Source: Basidiobolus heterosporus B8920
Taxonomy: Eukaryota > Basidiobolomycota > Basidiobolomycetes > Basidiobolales > Basidiobolaceae
NCBI GenBank assembly: GCA_000697455.1
Contig: JNET01029876.1
Location: forward strand, 1-42,516
DNA length: 42,516 nt
Direction of reading: 5' to 3'
Notes under the pieces: generated by a model
The model's database searches: none
The model's input: the letters and a program-made list of their open reading frames with translations, nothing else
What the model was told of the DNA's origin: nothing
Made by a program: the position numbers and the translations under genes
In this document: piece after piece, positions 31,763-42,516 of the stretch
How the letters are laid out: every line of letters starts with the position of its first letter
Position numbering within the stretch: position 1 is the first letter of the stretch

Positions 31763-34700
31763 ATGAACAGCGCTTACCAACTTTCAGCTAGCCTACAAGG
31801 GCACGAATTAGACGTATGATATCTTCTCAAATTGAACTGTTGAAAGAACTGTCGTTAATAATCTTCCGTTTCCAACGTTGTTCTGTACTCTCTAGGTGCG
31901 TGCTGTATTCAGTCCACGTGAAGATTTGGTACTCTCTGCTTCCAGAGATAAGACTGTTAGAACCTGGTCAAGGGTGACAGCAAATTCATTCAATCAAGAG
32001 AAAATTCTGTTAGGTCACAACCATTATGTCAATTCTTTGGCATATTTCGAACCTCATGAGGATAATCCCAACGGTAAATAGCTTAAACTACTTCAGTATA
32101 TCAGTTTATAACTAACCATTTCTCTCTTAATCTCCTCGAAAGGCCTCATCATCAGTGGTAGTAGTGATAAGTTGATAAACATTTGCGATCCTGAAAGACC
32201 CGACGAACCTGTATACTCACTGATTGGCCACGAGGATAATGTGTGTGCGCTTTCAACATATAATAACAGCGTAATCGTATCTGGTTCCTGGGACAAGTTA
32301 GTACAACCGAGCCTTATTTAGCTCAATATCTCCCTTTTCTAATTCTTTGACATTAGAACTGCAAAAGTATGGAAGAATTGGCACTGTAACTACACATTAA
32401 AGGGACACACCCAAGCCGTCTGGGCAGTTTTGGCAGTGGATGAGGAAACAGTAATTACTGGTGAGTAATACTATGCTGTTTTCTTTCTCTTGAACAGTTA
32501 TGCTAATAATCTAAATAGGATCTGCTGATAAATCTATCAAAATCTGGAAGTCTGGGAAGTGCGTCAATACTCTCCATGGTCACACCGATAGTGTAAGAGG
32601 ATTAGCTCTTGTACCTGGAGTTGGTTTCCTTTCATGTAGTAACGATAGGTAGCAATCTTTTGAACCCGTTTATCTTAAACCATAACTAATCGTCCAACCC
32701 CTCCTAGCTCTCTACGACTTTGGTCGCTTTCTGGGGAATGTCTTCAAGAGATGAGTGGACATACATCTTTCGTGTATTCAGTTGCTGTTCTACCTTCTGG
32801 TGAATTTGTCTCTTGCGGAGAAGATCGCTCTCTCCGTATCTGGAAAGGTAAGGCATCAAAGGTCTTAACCATTTCTCCTACATTTTCTCATCTATCGCGT
32901 AGAATCCCAATGCATCCAAACGATTATGCATCCCGCTACCTCTGTTTGGTGTGTCGCAACCTCGCCAAATGGGGACATCGTATCTGGAAGTAGCGACGGT
33001 GTTGTGCGTGTATTTTCACGAGCAGAGGAAAGACGTGCTGAACCAGAACTTCTTAAGGTTATACATGTTCAATATCACGATTTAATGATAACGGTGGAGT
33101 AACCTTTGCTTTAACAGAAATTCAATGATCAAGTCGCCACTTTCGCTATTCCATCGTATGTGAAAACTTTCTTTGGCATATCTAGTTGAGCATCCATCAT
33201 AACATACTTTCATAGAAATCAAGTTGGAGATGTAAAGAAAGATCAGCTTCCTGGACCTGAAGCACTTGCAAATCCAGGTAAATTCTTACCAAAAGAATTA
33301 CCATTCAAATGAACGGATACTGACATGACCATGATATCAATAGGCAAAAAGGACCAACAAGTCCTGATGGTTCGAGTTGGTGACAAAGTCGAAGCTCATC
33401 AAGTTAGTACAACAAAGGCGAATGATTTCTAGCAAGTCAGAGACTCAATCAAGTTTTGTAATACCAGTGGAATCAAGGAAGTCAGACATGGGAAAAGATT
33501 GGAGAAGTTGTTGACGCAATTGGCCAAAATCGAAAACAGTTGTATGAAGGTGTCGAGTATGACTATGTTTTCGATATCGACGTTGGTGACGGAATGCCCA
33601 CTTTGAAGCTGCCCTACAATGTTACTGGTACTTTTTCGGGTGATTAAGACTTCTGCTCGAAGCTACAGTATCCTAACCCACGATACTCTTTCTACATAGA
33701 AAATCCCTACAGTGTAGCTCAACAATTTTTATTCAAGCATGAATTACCTCAGTCATTTTTGGATCAAGTTGCCAACTTCATCATTCAAAATGCTGAAGGC
33801 ATCAGCATCAGCAATGAAGCACCTATGTCCGATCCTTTCACAGGTTAATTCTAAGTAGAAGTTCTTTCTTACTGACGTGTGATCTCAACTGTATATTGAA
33901 TTCAAAGGTGGCTCCAGATATATTCCTGGAAGCCAGCAGGTGAGCTATTACTGTCATTTCTGGGGGATTTCTTGCAACTCTAATCTTGCTTAATCTAGTC
34001 TCGCAACAGCACTCAGCAGAACAGGAACCCCGACCCATTTACTGGTATTTTCTTTCTGACATTCAGTTATAGACACATTTGATTTACTTGATTTCCCATT
34101 TGTAGGTTCTGCCGCCCAACAGCAAGTATGAGAACTCCGCAATTTATACATAGTTGGGAGCATTTAATAATAATCTCATTACAGCCATCAAACCCTCCTA
34201 CGCAAACCATGAACGATATTCAGATCCCTAATGTAGGTTTAGTTCTTTGTTCTAATAAGGCTCCGGTAGAAAAAACTAATATTTCTGTTTGTAGCGGACT
34301 TATCTTACATTGAAACAAGCTAGGCTTGATCAGATATTTGACAAAATATCTTCTTCCAACAGAAATCTCGAAACCAACAAGGTAAGAATAGACTAGAATG
34401 TTATCATTTACTGGACCTACGTTTATGTGGAATTTTTACAAATGCTGGTTGAAGGATGCTTTCTTGAGTGAAGAAGAATTGCAAATCTTGCGCACCGCAA
34501 TTGAGCGTTTAACCAACTCCGAAGCATTGGACTTGTCAATGCTTCAAATCATTTGCAAAATTTCTTCTCAGTGGCCATCTGAAATGCGATTCCCTGGTAC
34601 GTGTGACGCTGAGTGGCTTATGAATACCTCTATTGGTTAATCACATATATGCTTTCCATTTCTTAAGGTTTGGATTTATTACGTCTCTGCGTTCTCCACT

Positions 34701-35559
34701 CCAAAAGCTTGAGTGAGTTAATGCGTCAATGTGATATTGTACAATTCATTACACAATGCACCGACGTGCAATCCTGGGGGGAAAGTCCTTTAAGCAAAGA
34801 GCAAGAAATCAACATGATGTTTGGCCTACGAACTCTAGTCAACTTGTTTGCAAGCCCCGAGGGAAAGGAATTGATGTTTAACCAAAGGAAGCAGGTGAAG
34901 ACTCGACGTGTTACTATTCATCGTTGCTCTTGTTAAATCATGAAATCTTCATAACTTTAGGTTGTCCCCTTCTTAACAGAAACATACTCAAAGTTAACCA
35001 CCAATAACGCACAATTAGCTCTATCAACTTTATATCTAAAGTAAGTAATTCTCTTATAGAATAGGTAGCCATTACACACAGCTCATAAGATTCTTTTCCT
35101 TTATGTAGTTTCGCTGCATTGATGGCTGAAAAACTTGACGAGGAATTCGTCCTTCAATTAATCGCCCCTCTTCTAGAGGTAGGTTATGGAACAGGTTTCT
35201 GGTTTTGAGCTAGCTCATTGAGTTCTTCGTCTATTAGTACCTACAAGGTAATATGCAGGTTGAAAGTCTTTATCGTAGTTCGGTTGCTCTTGCTACTTTG
35301 GTAAGTTCTTGTACGTTAAGCTCACTATAGAGAGACTCATAATAATCCTTCCCATTAGGTCAAAATCAGCCACACTGGCAAAGAAGCTGCAAGCATTATG
35401 GAAGCCCGGCGAATCATCAACAACATTTCTACCAGTGCGGATGGTAAACTTCAACGTATCACCAGTAAGTATACACCTCTTTCGATTTCCTTGAAGATTC
35501 AATGGTTGGGATGCTTATATGATTTCACTCATTTAGGCCAAATTCTTGCTTTATTTTAA
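31763..35559 (+). CDS. Doa1/Ufd3/PLAA-type WD40-PFU-PUL ubiquitin-Cdc48 adaptor
   Basis: Links ubiquitin to Cdc48/p97 in degradation and endosomal sorting. 24 exons: 31763-31813, 31896-32073, 32143-32296, 32357-32460, 32519-32648, 32708-32847, 32903-33057, 33118-33155, 33216-33277, 33344-33402, 33468-33627, 33700-33843, 33908-33939, 33999-34044, 34106-34125, 34185-34232, 34295-34381, 34455-34596, 34668-34894, 34961-35040, 35109-35178, 35259-35300, 35359-35464, 35537-35559; 765 aa. The seven-bladed WD40 propeller fills residues 1 to about 304 (GSADKSIKIW, SCGEDRSLRIW). The PFU domain (about 338-435) has WNQGSQTWEKIGEVVDA and YDYVFDIDVGDG. DPFTGGSRYIPG leads into the PUL Armadillo domain (about 460-765). 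Length matches human PLAA (795). Exons 13-16 of the linker are the least certain. Confidence 0.95.
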
Positions 35560-35860
35560 TGAGGAATTCAAGGCATGATTCTCTATGAAAATACCAGACC
35601 ATAATCTTTCAAAAGTCCAATAAATTATTTGGTTCTCTAAAGCTACCTATTGACTTCATTTCTATCCTTGGATAAAAAGACTCTTTAGTATAGATAATAG
35701 ACAATAGTCAAAAAATTGGCATTGATGAAACACGTTTGAGTTCACGAATACCGAGTAAATATATATGATCGAATACGCCCTCAAGATATAATTGGTTGAA
35801 TTCAGAGATTTTCTTGATATTACGTTCAAGACTATGTATGACTTGTAAAATAGGCTTAAC

Positions 35861-37597
35861 ATGAATTTCATAGGTGTGGACGTCGGAACTGGCTCTGCTC
35901 GTGCTGTGATAGTAAACGAAGGCGGAGATATACTTGGTACGGGTGTATACGAACTTACTACCTGGAACGATGCAACTCATTTTTATGAGCAATCTTCCGA
36001 AAATATCTGGCATTCTTGCTGTAAGGCTGTAAAGAAAGCCTTAAAAGAGGCCGCGGTTTCACCGGACACCATCAAAGGGATTGGTTTTGATGCCACTTGT
36101 TCTCTGGTTGTGCTAGATGCTGAAGGAAAGCCTATGTCTGTGTCACCGGAAACCTCTAAAGATAGTCACAGCGAAGAACAAAGAAACATCATCTTATGGA
36201 TGGACCATAGAGCAAAAGACCAGGCGCAAAGAATCACTGATACCAAAAGTGAAGTATTGAAATTTTTAGGTGGTACTATGTCGTTGGAAATGGAACTCCC
36301 TAAAATCTTGTGGCTTAAAGAAAACAAACCTGAACAATTCAAAACCATGTATTTCTACGATCTCCCGGATTTTCTTACTTATAAAGCTACCGGGTCTACC
36401 TCTCGTTCTACTTGCTCTTTGGTGTGTAAATGGACTTATGTACCACCTCAAGTGGCTACAGAGACTACGTTGATAAATCATGGTTGGGATGACCAGTTAT
36501 TTGATTTAATCGGTCTGGCTGATTTAAAGGATAATGATTTCGCTCGTATCGGTGGTATTCCTGACAAAAATGGCACTATTCTTACAGCTGGCCAAAAGGT
36601 TGGCGGATTAAGTGAACAAGCAGCACAGCAACTGGGTCTGATCCCGGGGACTGCTGTTGGCTCTGCAGTAATCGATGCCTATGCTGGATGGATAGGAACT
36701 GTTGGTGCCCCATTCAATACACACCCGAACGGCACTACCGCTAAGACCAATATTGAGGAAGCCCCCAAGCGCCTAGCACTAATCTGTGGTACTTCATCGT
36801 GCCATTTGGTTACTAGTCCATCGGCCATCTTTGTTGAAGGTGTCTGGGGGCCATATTATTCTGCCTGTCTCCCGTCTATGTGGGTCGCTGAAGGCGGACA
36901 AAGTGCCACAGGAAAGTTGATCGATTGGGTCATTGAGAATCATGCCGCTTCCAAGGAGGCTCACAAGGAAGCCAGCTCACAGGATATGGGGATTTATCAG
37001 TTTCTCAATCATCGACTGGAGCAAATTAGAGCGAAAAGAAACGTCCCTGACCTCGTACATCTCACCGAAGATTTCCATATGATTGCAGATTTCCATGGAA
37101 ATCGTTCGCCATTAGCGGATTCCTCTCTTCGTGGAATGATAGTTGGTTTAAACCTTGATCCGCAGGGAATTGATAGTCTTGCACTTCAGTATTATGCTAT
37201 AATGGAAGCTATCGCGTATAACACTAGACAAATCATCGAAGCCCTCAACCAGAGTGGTCATTCAGTAGACACTTTGTTTATGTCCGGTGGTTTATGTAAG
37301 AACCCGATATTCGTTCAGCTTCATGCCGATATCACCGGGTCCCCCGTGGTTCTGCCGAAATACATCAATAGTGCGGTTGTACTTGGAGCAGCGATTCTTG
37401 GTGCCACAGCATATGGGAATGGTCATGATGACTTGTGGGATACAATGGTCACTATGAACAAAGCTGACCAAGTAGTTCATCCAACTCAGGATAAACAAAT
37501 CCTCACCATCCACAAACGCAAGTACGAGGTTATGAAACTTATGCAAAAGCATCAAAAAGAGTATCAGCAAATTATGAATGGTCATACTAACCAGTAA
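35861..37597 (+). CDS. FGGY-family carbohydrate kinase (ribulokinase-like)
   Basis: Single exon, 578 aa. ATP-dependent sugar kinase of the ASKHA fold. N-terminal phosphate loop GVDVGTGSARA (residues 5-15), IGFDATCSLVVLD, WMDHRA, a substrate-loop DLPDFLTYKATGS, GSAVIDAYAGWIGT with the likely catalytic Asp, ICGTSSCHLV, WVAEGGQSATGKLIDWV, and adenosine-site MSGGLCKNPIFVQL. This set is typical of the FGGY/YDR109C/D-ribulokinase group rather than glycerol or xylulose kinase; D-ribulose is the likely substrate by family knowledge. The ATG lies 301 bp after the preceding stop. It is unusual in having no introns, like ORC2 and BAHD. Confidence 0.92.
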   Translation: MNFIGVDVGTGSARAVIVNEGGDILGTGVYELTTWNDATHFYEQSSENIWHSCCKAVKKALKEAAVSPDTIKGIGFDATCSLVVLDAEGKPMSVSPETSKDSHSEEQRNIILWMDHRAKDQAQRITDTKSEVLKFLGGTMSLEMELPKILWLKENKPEQFKTMYFYDLPDFLTYKATGSTSRSTCSLVCKWTYVPPQVATETTLINHGWDDQLFDLIGLADLKDNDFARIGGIPDKNGTILTAGQKVGGLSEQAAQQLGLIPGTAVGSAVIDAYAGWIGTVGAPFNTHPNGTTAKTNIEEAPKRLALICGTSSCHLVTSPSAIFVEGVWGPYYSACLPSMWVAEGGQSATGKLIDWVIENHAASKEAHKEASSQDMGIYQFLNHRLEQIRAKRNVPDLVHLTEDFHMIADFHGNRSPLADSSLRGMIVGLNLDPQGIDSLALQYYAIMEAIAYNTRQIIEALNQSGHSVDTLFMSGGLCKNPIFVQLHADITGSPVVLPKYINSAVVLGAAILGATAYGNGHDDLWDTMVTMNKADQVVHPTQDKQILTIHKRKYEVMKLMQKHQKEYQQIMNGHTNQ

Positions 37598-37647
37598 TGG
37601 TGCACCATTTGTGGTATGTTCTCCTATACTGATGTTTGATGCAACGA

Positions 37648-37653
37648 AATAAA
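37648..37653 (+). terminator. Polyadenylation signal AATAAA (FGGY kinase)
   Basis: AATAAA 51 bp past the stop at 37597. Confidence 0.55.
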
Positions 37654-38861
37654 GATTTATATATGCACAAGCGCTTGACTATTTCTTGCCTAACTATTAC
37701 CACACAGCTGGAAATTTGTAGTGAAGAACTGTCAGTTCTTCAAGAAACATTATGGAAGCTCTATTAAGGGATAATCCCATTTACTTATGTTCAACGAATC
37801 TGACAAATATCTAGCATAATCCATACTAGAAAGTTGGCAAATTAAAGCTTGGTTGGCTTGGGCTTGAAAATAGAATACGCTTAGAGCAACTTTAACCTTA
37901 AACAAAAAGTTCATGCCCATATTAGAATATCATAATACCATTCGACTATACTACGGCTGATTCTTTTTACCTGCAAAACTTACGGTAGACGCTATTGTGA
38001 CCGTCAATCACTAAATACGGCAATCACCTTAATAGCTGTTAGCTAGACTGTTAATTCTCAAATAAACTCAGGAAGAACCCTTTGCTGGAAAGTTCCACTT
38101 GTGGCACCAAGCTCATTGCAGATTGTACCTATCCTTTACCAAGGTGAGCAGTGTATTTGTGGGCAGTGAGTTTGGTTACCAGAATATTACCATGTGTCGT
38201 CGAGAAAGGAAAAGAAACTTGCATGACTTGGGTTAAAGAAGCATTACTGTCGCTACTCCTCTATGAGAATTTCTGCCTGATTATGTAGCTTTTGTTGTGT
38301 CTGGATATCGATTTACCAGGATTGACCGAGGAAATCCTTAATTAACCTATGTATCCTATTAGTCGAACCTGTAGGTTAAAGGTAGAAATGCTAAGAGTCG
38401 GTTTGATGCATCTAATCAGAAAGTGCATACATTGAAGGCGCTTGATTAATCAGTATTCACTATTAAAGTATAATGTAATCATCTTTTTCCTTGTTTCAAA
38501 CTGCGGGAAGGTTGATCATTCATTGGGCCTGTGTTAGCTACTCCAGAGATTAAACGCTGAGGGAATATTAGAACAACGCCTGGGCAATCTATCCAAACGG
38601 TAAAAGTGTTGTTTTAAGCATTAGGTTATGTCATGAGCATGCAACGAGCATGATCTAGAGCCACAGCTCAATCTACCTTCTCGTTAGCAATTATGTAATA
38701 AAACAACCAAACTCGTGATCGATACATGGATTTCTCATTGCTTGTCCATAAAGATAGGGAACGCGCTGCAAAGAAGCTTTTGTGAGCTCGAACACTCATC
38801 ACGAAACAGTCTTGGTTCTATACTTGGCCTCCATCCCAGCTGAATTCAAATCAACATTAAC
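37654..38861. other. Intergenic, nothing recognised
   Basis: 1.2 kb without a frame of note, tRNA or repeat array that could be identified by eye. A non-coding RNA cannot be excluded. Confidence 0.45.
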
Positions 38862-39738
38862 ATGACTGGTACTTGTATTTGGTTGATTTATATAGACATT
38901 CCATTATTCTGAACGATTTTCTCAAGACGCTGCAGATCCTGAACAGACCAAGGAAATCATTTGTGCCATTTGTTACGAGTCACCAAAGAATTTTGGATTG
39001 ATGGGTATGTGCTTCCGAGGCTAGAGAGTATGAGTTAAAGGACACTAATATTCACAGAACCTTCATAACAGTCTCATGCGATCACATTTTTTGTTTAGGT
39101 AACCTTAGAATCAGAAAGTTGATGAGAACCAAATTAACCATATGTATGGTTTAGGATGTATTAGCATATGGAGACGTGAAGGCCAAATACGAAGCTTATC
39201 TGGGTTAAAGAAAAGACGACTGTGTCCGGTCTGTCGAACCTACTCGGAATTGGTAGTGGAGACTTCAAACTATCTGACGCATGGAAAGGAGAAAGATGAT
39301 CTGGTAAAAGGATACGTACATAAACTTGCCAAAACTCCTTGTCAATACTTCGAGAAATCCCCATGGAATAATCGTCACTGTCCGTTTGGGGACTCTTGCT
39401 ACTACCAACACCTTGCAGAAGATGGGCTGGTATACAGTTTTTCTGCACGTGCACGCGAACGTGCTCGCAGGTTATCTATTTACGAGCGGGCCTCCAGCGT
39501 AGTTAGACAACCACCACAAAACAGTAGTGCCATCCCTCCTACGCGTCATGAGGAGAGTTCGATTTTATCTTCGCTTGTGAATTTCTTTTCCACAACCCAA
39601 CATGTAAACCCTTCTCTAACAGAAAGCAACGTCAATAATGGTTTGGAGGAAAGGCGCTCAGGCTCGTCGCTTGACGTGCAAAACTTGGAGTCACCAGACT
39701 CCAGCATAATATTTCTAATGACTATGCCAGATTTGTAG
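38862..39738 (+). CDS. Short makorin-like RING + C3H zinc-finger protein
   Basis: Probable E3 ubiquitin ligase. Four exons: 38862-38868, 38936-39004, 39072-39098, 39155-39738; 228 aa. The C3HC4 RING is complete: Cys12, Cys15, Cys28, His30, Cys33, Cys36, Cys58, Cys61 (CAIC, CDHIFC, LCPVC). As in makorins, a CCCH finger follows (Cys97, Cys110, Cys116, His120; CPFGDSCYYQH), with the makorin-like linker GKEKDDLVKGY. The usual N-terminal CCCH fingers are missing and the first Cys spacing of the last finger is long. The tail is Arg-rich (SARARERARRLS) then Ser-rich. The first coding exon is only 7 nt (ATG ACT G), chosen because it gives a clean frame; another start is possible. Confidence 0.78.
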
Positions 39739-40198
39739 CTTACATAATCTCACCAAGCCAGTATAATCTCTGCGTTTCATTATTTGTGAATATATTTCAA
39801 GTAAAGGATCTAATATGAGCATACAGTATCGTACTTCAACCACTCCATCACTAACATTTCTTGTTCATCTTCCCTGTCTGGCCTGTGGATATACAATTTA
39901 GATGCTGGCTATTCTTAGCGCTTTTTTTCCTTTTCTGGCCTAAAAAAGAACTATCATCATGGCAGGCTCTATAAAAGTCCTGAAGATCATTCAATCGTTC
40001 ATTTCAGAGGTCGGGCCATTGCGGATTGCATTCATTGGCTGCCGCAGTCCATATATTCATGAAGAAACGGAAAAGGCGTGCTTCAGAGTATTCTAAAAGA
40101 GATGCTCTACAGCCTAGACTTACTCAACAGTTATTTATATAAGAAACTTTAGGATGACCAGGAACGAAAAGTACACACTGTAAGACTGGTTGTCAACC
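39739..40198. other. Upstream region of the small coiled-coil gene
   Basis: 460 bp with a TATA-like TATAAAAG at 39970-39977. A short frame from an ATG at 39959 (45 codons, extendable through a possible intron ending near 40152) has no recognisable content. Confidence 0.4.
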
Positions 40199-40651
40199 AT
40201 GCTGAGCACGTTGTCAATCCTCCCTCTTGTAAGTAGTAGGGCATTATTTGTCACCTCACCTCTGGTATTTCGTAGGTTTGCAAGTATCTTAACCTCCACT
40301 TCAACCATAAAAAGACCCCCTCAAAAGCCGCTTCCTTTGGAAGTGATGCCAGAAGCACTTCGTTTCATATTACAACCAAAAGTCACCCCTACAGAAGAGA
40401 ACGAGCCAGAAAACGAGGCCCTCCCAAACTCGGAAAGAGCTCTGCTGCAACAAGTGGATGATTTGCTAGACTGTTCCTCCAAGATTCTGTCGCGTATCCA
40501 GGAAACCGCGGAAAAAAATCAAGCAGAAAAAGACAGTTTAATAGCTGCACTGAACAGAGTAGCAGAAGAATCAGAGAATAACAAATCCCAAATAAGAAAG
40601 TTATCGCAGCGTTTACAACAGTTCGAAAACGGTCGTAGTAACAAGAAATGA
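40199..40651 (+). CDS. Small mitochondrial-type coiled-coil protein, unknown function
   Basis: Single exon, 150 aa from the first ATG (40199). Residues 1-34 look like a mitochondrial presequence: hydrophobic and Ser/Thr-rich with Arg but no acidic residue, ending around VFRRFASILTSTS. A Pro-rich linker (KRPPQKPLPLEVMPEALRF) and an acidic stretch follow. From about residue 75 to the end a coiled coil is predicted by eye (ALLQQVDDLLDCSSKILSRI, NRVAEESENNKSQIRKLSQ). No family recognised. AATAAA at 40718-40723 supports a transcript end. Confidence 0.65.
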   Translation: MLSTLSILPLVSSRALFVTSPLVFRRFASILTSTSTIKRPPQKPLPLEVMPEALRFILQPKVTPTEENEPENEALPNSERALLQQVDDLLDCSSKILSRIQETAEKNQAEKDSLIAALNRVAEESENNKSQIRKLSQRLQQFENGRSNKK

Positions 40652-40717
40652 CCACTTTTTAACAGATTGACTCTTTAATAAGTGATGGATGTATTATAAT
40701 CAATATTTAATTCTGGA

Positions 40718-40723
40718 AATAAA
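40718..40723 (+). terminator. Polyadenylation signal AATAAA (coiled-coil gene)
   Basis: AATAAA 67 bp past the stop at 40651; it lies in the 130-bp gap between two convergent genes. Confidence 0.5.
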
Positions 40724-40781
40724 CCAATTTAATCATATTTAAACAAAGGTATAACCGTAGCTCAGATCTTGTATCGTCCAA

Positions 40782-41639
40782 TCATGCGGTTTTTCTCCTC
40801 CACACGCTAATCATCTCCTTGCCCTCGCGCCCTTTGTGACTTTTACATTGCTCGATTAACTCAAGATCAAAGAACTTGCCAAGTGCTGCTTTGTAGCTCT
40901 CCTCGGAAACCGCATAGGGTGGGCCTCCTTCATGTCCGTCCATTGGGTACATTAAGGCAATCAATACACCTCCTGGCTTGATTAATTCGGCATAGCGTTC
41001 ACCCCACTGAGGGCGGACATCCGGATCAATAGCACAGAAGAATCTAGGGAATAATTCAGTCAAAGGCAAGAGAAATCTTTTACATATTGACCAGGACATA
41101 CGTATAATCATAGGCGAATCCAAACTTTGTGGGGAATTCGTCACTAAAGAAGTTTCCTACTTGAATGACTGGCTTCTTGTCGGGTGTTGTTTTCTCTTCC
41201 CAATACTACAACTCGAGTTTAGTCAACATATTTCTGGAATGGAGTGCTTTGATTTACCTTGTTTGCGATTTCAACAGCTGAAGGACTAATATCCAAGCCT
41301 ACAGCTTCCTTACCGCGGGCACAGAAATAGGCTACGTCATATCCCTATGGAAAAAGGAGTTAAATCAAAGTACAACCAGTAAATCCCCCAATTGACTTAC
41401 TCTTCCACAGCCAGGAACTAGACCTTTACCCTCAGGTAACTCGAATTTACGTTCTTCCAGAAGCTCAACTAAAGCAGGAGAAACCTTTCCTGCATCCCAA
41501 CCGGTGGCCCCTTCTTTCCAACGGCGGTCCCAGTCTAAGGAAATTCGCACACACAAAGTTAATCGAGGAACAAATTCATCACCAACCAAAGTCACTTACG
41601 TTCATAGCGCTTGTCAACGGTCTTTTCAATGTCAGTCAT
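40782..41639 (-). CDS. TPMT-family SAM-dependent thiol/halide methyltransferase
   Basis: Five exons: 41639-41600, 41534-41401, 41344-41258, 41205-41102, 41043-40782; 208 aa. Class I Rossmann methyltransferase of the thiopurine/thiocyanate methyltransferase family (PF05724 type). Start MTDIEKTVDKRYEHWDRRW, then WKEGATGWDAGKVSPALVEL (substrate side), motif I GLVPGCGRGYDVAYF with its Gly codons across an intron, acidic motif II GLDISPSAVEIA, then FCAIDPDVRPQWGERY, LIKPGGVLIALMYPMDGHEGG and C-terminal ISVWRRKTA. Plant and fungal relatives methylate thiocyanate, thiols or halides, giving volatile products; the substrate here is not known. Cytosolic, with no targeting signal. Confidence 0.92.
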
Positions 41640-42190
41640 GATATCAACAAGTGTCCTGAGCAGAAATGATGTTTATAAAGCAACCAATCTTCTCCAATAT
41701 GAACCCTGTCGCATGCGTCATATAGTATGTATGATCAGTATTATTAATGTGCTTCCCTTATTAGTAAACTCTTCGGTGCTTAAGGTCCCGGTGTGTAACT
41801 TAAGTCCTAATTGAGTTGAATTATGCCTTCATACATTCATATATTGCTCGGAAATTCCAACCACTTTATCAGTTTATTATGTCTGGATTTCAAGAGGAAA
41901 GCCCCTAGTGTTTCTGCCAAAAGCTTCATTAGATAGACAAACTATTGAAATATGTTGGTTAAGATACTCAGATAATCAGTTATACATGTTTTATTACATT
42001 TAATAAGATCATTCAAATGCTGCTCTCTCGTGATTTCCAGCATACTTAAGTACCTGCTGTGTTGTCCCCGGAGGAATATCAAGGATTAATCACTGTCAGA
42101 ATTGCCAGTATTGCAAAAATTGCAAAGGAAGACTATTTATTGCTGAATCAAACAACCTAAATGAAACTAAAAGGAAGAGAACCTTGGTTG
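41640..42190. other. Methyltransferase upstream region, then LTR flank
   Basis: 550 bp, AT-rich. A 67-residue plus-strand frame overlapping the methyltransferase start has no recognisable content. No gene seen before the LTR at 42191. Confidence 0.45.
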
Positions 42191-42465
42191 TGTTGAAGTG
42201 AAAATAGTGATATTGGAAGTGTCTTAGAATATTAAGATGTTGTTGTACTTTGACTTGATGTTTTATTGTAATAAAGAAAGGTATTTATACATTCTATTAA
42301 AATTAAGTAAAAAGACTATTACATACAATTTTAAAGGGCTCTAAGAGCATACAGAAGAACTTTCAGCTGATTAGGACATGTGTAAGATTTTCATAGGTCC
42401 AACATCTCATAATCATGTACTTGATCCAAAATAATGTTGCACATTTCTACTTTGACAAATAGATA
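42191..42465 (-). mobile_element. Copia LTR, same family and orientation as 344-696
   Basis: It starts TGTTGAAGTG and follows the left LTR almost block by block: GTGATATTGGAAGTG, TTGATGTTTTATTGTAATAAAG, TATTTATAC, GGCTCTAAGAGCATAC and ACTTTGACAAAT. No GGGCTCATAACC primer site precedes it on the left, so 42191 is the outer edge (3' LTR or solo LTR), not the inner edge of a 5' LTR. The far end is interrupted by a second partial copy and the window edge. Confidence 0.82.
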
Positions 42466-42516
42466 TTAAAAAGTTGTTGTCCTTTTGCTTGATGTTTTAT
42501 TATAATAAAGAAAGGT
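42462..42516 (-). repeat. Second partial LTR copy, 234 bp after the first
   Basis: GATATTAAAAAGTTGTTG through AATAAAGAAAGGT repeats 42228-42282 with an offset of 234 bp and several base differences, and runs off the window. Confidence 0.8.

Noticed and set aside
39959-40160. Possible two-exon mini-gene starting ATG GCA GGC
   Set aside because: 45 codons plus a hypothetical exon that would overlap the coiled-coil gene; no family match and the ATG sits 11 bp before a TATA-like box that suits the downstream gene.

Overview
The window reads as nuclear DNA of a fungus, probably an early-diverging, intron-rich lineage. Support: most genes carry short introns (roughly 40-120 nt) with GTAAGT-like donors and CTAAC-like branch sites; a ChAPs/exomer gene (a fungus-specific family) is present; so are DM9 genes, a secreted S41-like peptidase, a RING+C3H makorin-like protein and an NDR kinase of near-animal length. 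No tRNA, rRNA, CRISPR or bacterial-type operon was seen. The species cannot be named from sequence alone.

Left edge (1-2541): a graveyard of retroelements. A Ty1/copia element on the minus strand enters from the left (gag start with a stop, primer-binding site, LTR 344-696). It abuts a decayed LINE-type reverse transcriptase with a 196-bp tandem duplication. Next come the last codons and 3' LTR (2245-2541) of a second, plus-strand copia element of a related family. The right edge (42191-42516) carries another LTR of the first family with an internal duplication.

Genes, left to right: CNX2/MoaA-type GTP cyclase for molybdenum cofactor (-); BAHD acyltransferase (-); NDR/Cbk1-type kinase (-); secreted S41-like peptidase (+); SNAP-domain protein with an N-terminal membrane anchor (-), divergent from a ChAPs exomer subunit (+); a small basic protein with a doubled RIRKT motif (-); three DM9/DUF3421 genes (one frameshifted, one four-exon, one intronless); bZIP factor (-); ORC2 (-), divergent from PUS1 (+); GH37 trehalase (+); Doa1/Ufd3/PLAA-type Cdc48 adaptor (+, 24 exons); FGGY sugar kinase (+); short makorin-like RING/C3H protein (+); small mitochondrial-looking coiled-coil protein (+); TPMT-family methyltransferase (-).

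The genes are mainly unrelated housekeeping functions in compact divergent or convergent pairs. Two local themes stand out. One is the membrane-trafficking pair (SNAP-like and ChAPs) sharing a 371-bp promoter. The other is the DM9 cluster. TTAGGG/CCCTAA telomere-like tracts recur in intergenic regions, including the 331-bp ORC2/PUS1 promoter. Exon models below were built by hand; every intact multi-exon model closes in frame. They are predictions, not transcript-supported.
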